From: Ahrensia sp.
GTDB lineage: Bacteria; Pseudomonadota; Alphaproteobacteria; Rhizobiales; Rhizobiaceae
Direction: 5' to 3'
Length of the DNA: 6,726 nt
Assembly: GCA_024639025.1 (NCBI GenBank)
Contig: JAHEJF010000089.1
Coordinates: 1 to 6,726, forward strand
Part shown: positions 6,120 to 6,726 of the stretch, one piece after another
How the letters are laid out: every line of letters starts with the position of its first letter
Numbering within the stretch: the stretch's first letter is position 1
Program-made: the position numbers and the translations under genes
The notes under the pieces: generated by a model
Told to the model about the DNA's origin: nothing
Databases searched by the model: none
The model's input: the letters and a program-made list of their open reading frames with translations, nothing else

Positions 6120-6205
6120 AGATGATGAGAGCAATTCCCTCCCAAATTGTCTCTCAGAAACTGAAACCCACCGGATCCTCCCCCGGTGGGTTTTTTGATT
6201 TTTTT
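6120..6205 (+). ncRNA. Candidate CcsR/cuckoo-type 3'-UTR small RNA with two CCUCCC loops
   Basis: Downstream of the first DUF1127 gene two hairpins follow each other. In the first (6126-6156), TGAGAG and CAATT pair with AATTG and CTCTCA across one bulged T, leaving the 8-nt loop CCCTCCCA. The second is the terminator hairpin (6164-6193) with loop ATCCTCCC. Both loops expose the same hexamer CCUCCC, which is complementary to Shine-Dalgarno sequences. In Rhodobacter sphaeroides, the CcsR RNAs with CCUCCUCCC loops are processed from a DUF1127 transcript, and related 'cuckoo' RNAs are spread in alphaproteobacteria. The 5' end is unknown; I saw no separate promoter between the stop codon and the first hairpin, so processing from the mRNA is most likely. 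Confidence 0.55.
6164..6205 (+). terminator. Intrinsic terminator after DUF1127 copy 1
   Basis: AAACCCACCGG (6164-6174) pairs over 11 bp with CCGGTGGGTTT (6183-6193) around the loop ATCCTCCC. It runs into a T-tract (TTTTTT, then GA, then seven T). It ends the DUF1127 transcript and would form the 3' end of the proposed sRNA. Confidence 0.92.
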
Positions 6206-6228
6206 ACAATAGCTTAACAATAAATTTG

Positions 6229-6259
6229 GCAATGCGTTTTGCGCATGGGTGCTATGCGA
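6229..6259 (+). promoter_or_regulatory. Bipartite dyad regulatory element, copy 2
   Basis: GCAATGC (6229-6235) is followed, 18 bp centre to centre, by CGCAT-N7-ATGCG (6242-6258), with TGC in the spacer as in the other copies. TAGCATT stands where copies 1 and 3 have TTGCGCT. The inverted repeat ends about 94 bases before the second DUF1127 start codon. Confidence 0.55.
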
Positions 6260-6352
6260 TTATAGCATTTTTCAACGGGCGAAATCGGGCGTACAGGCAA
6301 TTTATAAACAACGCGCTGCACAACGCAGGCAAACGATGACGGGATTAAAAAA

Positions 6353-6496
6353 ATGAACATTGCACGCTCACTGAAAGCTTGGCGTCAAGCGCGCCGTACA
6401 CAAACTCAACTTTCACGTCTTACTGCACGTGAGTTGGACGATTTGGGTATCAACCGTGGCGATATCGCTGACATCGCACGACGCGCCTACAACTAA
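6353..6496 (+). CDS. DUF1127 (YjiS-like) small basic protein, copy 2
   Basis: This 47-residue paralogue of the gene at 5933 begins MNIARSLKAWRQARRTQTQL and has the core ARELDDLGINRGDIADIARRAY (about residues 25-46). Ten of 47 residues are Arg or Lys. The two proteins match best in the second half (RELDDLGI-x-RGDI-x-DIAR-x-AY), where the DNA is also nearly the same, pointing to tandem duplication. It is three residues shorter at the C-terminus. The ribosome-binding site is weaker (GGGA 8 nt before the ATG) than in copies 1 and 3. It has its own upstream dyad element and its own terminator, so it is probably transcribed separately. Its 3' UTR lacks the CCUCCC loops found after copy 1. The molecular role is unknown; RNA binding is suggested only by the family. 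Confidence 0.88.
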   Translation: MNIARSLKAWRQARRTQTQLSRLTARELDDLGINRGDIADIARRAYN

Positions 6497-6503
6497 ACAT
6501 ACC

Positions 6504-6522
6504 AAAGTCAATTTCTGACTTT
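6504..6522 (+). repeat. Short perfect hairpin in the 3' UTR of DUF1127 copy 2
   Basis: AAAGTCA and TGACTTT are perfect 7-bp arms around ATTTC, starting 7 bases after the stop codon. No T-run follows, so it is not a terminator. It occupies the same relative place as the first CCUCCC hairpin after copy 1 and may protect the mRNA 3' end. Confidence 0.5.
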
Positions 6523-6532
6523 CAGATCTCAT

Positions 6533-6569
6533 CAGCCGTCAGGTTAATCCCTGGCGGCTGTTTTGCTTT
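6533..6569 (+). terminator. Intrinsic terminator after DUF1127 copy 2
   Basis: CAGCCG-T-CAGG (6533-6543) pairs with CCTG-G-CGGCTG (6550-6560) with one G-T wobble, closing a 6-nt loop. It is followed by TTTTGCTTT. Confidence 0.88.
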
Positions 6570-6597
6570 ATCGCATCCGTTAACAGCCATTAATGCT

Positions 6598-6628
6598 GCA
6601 TTGCTCAATATGCATGATTGCTATGCAT
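6598..6628 (+). promoter_or_regulatory. Bipartite dyad regulatory element, copy 3
   Basis: GCATTGC (6598-6604) precedes ATGCAT-N7-ATGCAT (6610-6628) with 18 bp between centres. TTGCGCT follows 13 bases after the second centre, exactly as in copy 1. The inverted repeat ends 89 bases before the start codon at 6718. Confidence 0.6.
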
Positions 6629-6717
6629 AGTTTGCGCTACTCATATTTCAAAAGAATCCCATATTCAGTTCAAGAAATCACTGCGGTTATCTCATAACCA
6701 CTTGAAAGGAAGAAGAA

Positions 6718-6726
6718 ATGAAACTG
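6718..6726 (+). CDS. Start of a third small gene, probably a DUF1127 family member (cut by window end)
   Basis: Only ATG AAA CTG (Met-Lys-Leu) is visible. A good ribosome-binding site, AAGGAAG, lies 7-8 nt upstream. The leader begins with the same bipartite dyad and TTGCGCT as the first DUF1127 gene, at nearly the same distance from the start codon. The identity is therefore inferred from context; the coding sequence itself is too short to identify. Confidence 0.5.

Noticed and set aside
5803..6232. Two overlapping open frames on the - strand (5803-6063 and 5966-6232)
   Set aside because: They lie opposite the DUF1127 gene, its upstream dyads and its terminator, and have no family features; they are shadows of the + strand gene.
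5806..6628. CRISPR array or transposon-end interpretation of the repeated dyads
   Set aside because: The three copies are hundreds of bases apart and separated by genes and terminators. They are not uniform direct repeats with spacers, and there is no transposase or target-site duplication.

Overview
The window looks like chromosomal DNA of an alphaproteobacterium, most likely Hyphomicrobiales or a related marine lineage with moderate GC. The grounds are a DUF1127 (YjiS-like) small-gene array, a trigger factor with a long Lys/Ala/Pro tail directly behind a tRNA-Leu gene, a LuxR-type regulator paired with a small PAS protein, and an unlinked (non-fused) MnmD methyltransferase. I saw no transposase, integrase, CRISPR array or other sign of a mobile element. 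The species assignment is inference.

Layout. Positions 3-359 (+) are the 3' end of a SAM-dependent methyltransferase gene cut by the window edge. Positions 457-1158 (-) encode MnmD, the tRNA wobble-uridine methyltransferase. Facing away from it, 1157-2290 (+) encodes a DAO-type FAD oxidoreductase; the two start codons overlap in a CATG. MnmD plus an FAD oxidase is what the bifunctional enterobacterial MnmC contains, so this may be a split version of that system. A 357-bp AT-rich stretch with a perfect consensus DnaA box and a 12-bp palindrome precedes a two-gene operon: a LuxR-type regulator (2648-3364) whose acyl-homoserine-lactone pocket residues are largely replaced, and a single-PAS-domain protein (3388-3837). 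A strong bidirectional terminator (3857-3890) separates this operon from trigger factor (tig, 3909-5399, -), which lies downstream of tRNA-Leu(UAG) (5512-5596, -) and may share its promoter.

The last 1.1 kb is the most interesting part. Two tandem DUF1127 genes (50 and 47 aa) are each followed by an intrinsic terminator, and a third start codon with a good ribosome-binding site appears at the window end. The same bipartite dyad (GCAWTGC, then a GCAT-N7-ATGC inverted repeat 17-18 bp further on) lies about 90-100 bp ahead of all three start codons, so the three units look like a co-regulated array. The 3' UTR of the first gene folds into two successive hairpins, both with CCUCCC in the loop. 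This is the hallmark of the CcsR/'cuckoo' small RNAs, which in Rhodobacter sphaeroides are made from the transcript of a DUF1127 gene. The second gene's 3' UTR has a similar two-hairpin layout but lacks the CCUCCC loops.
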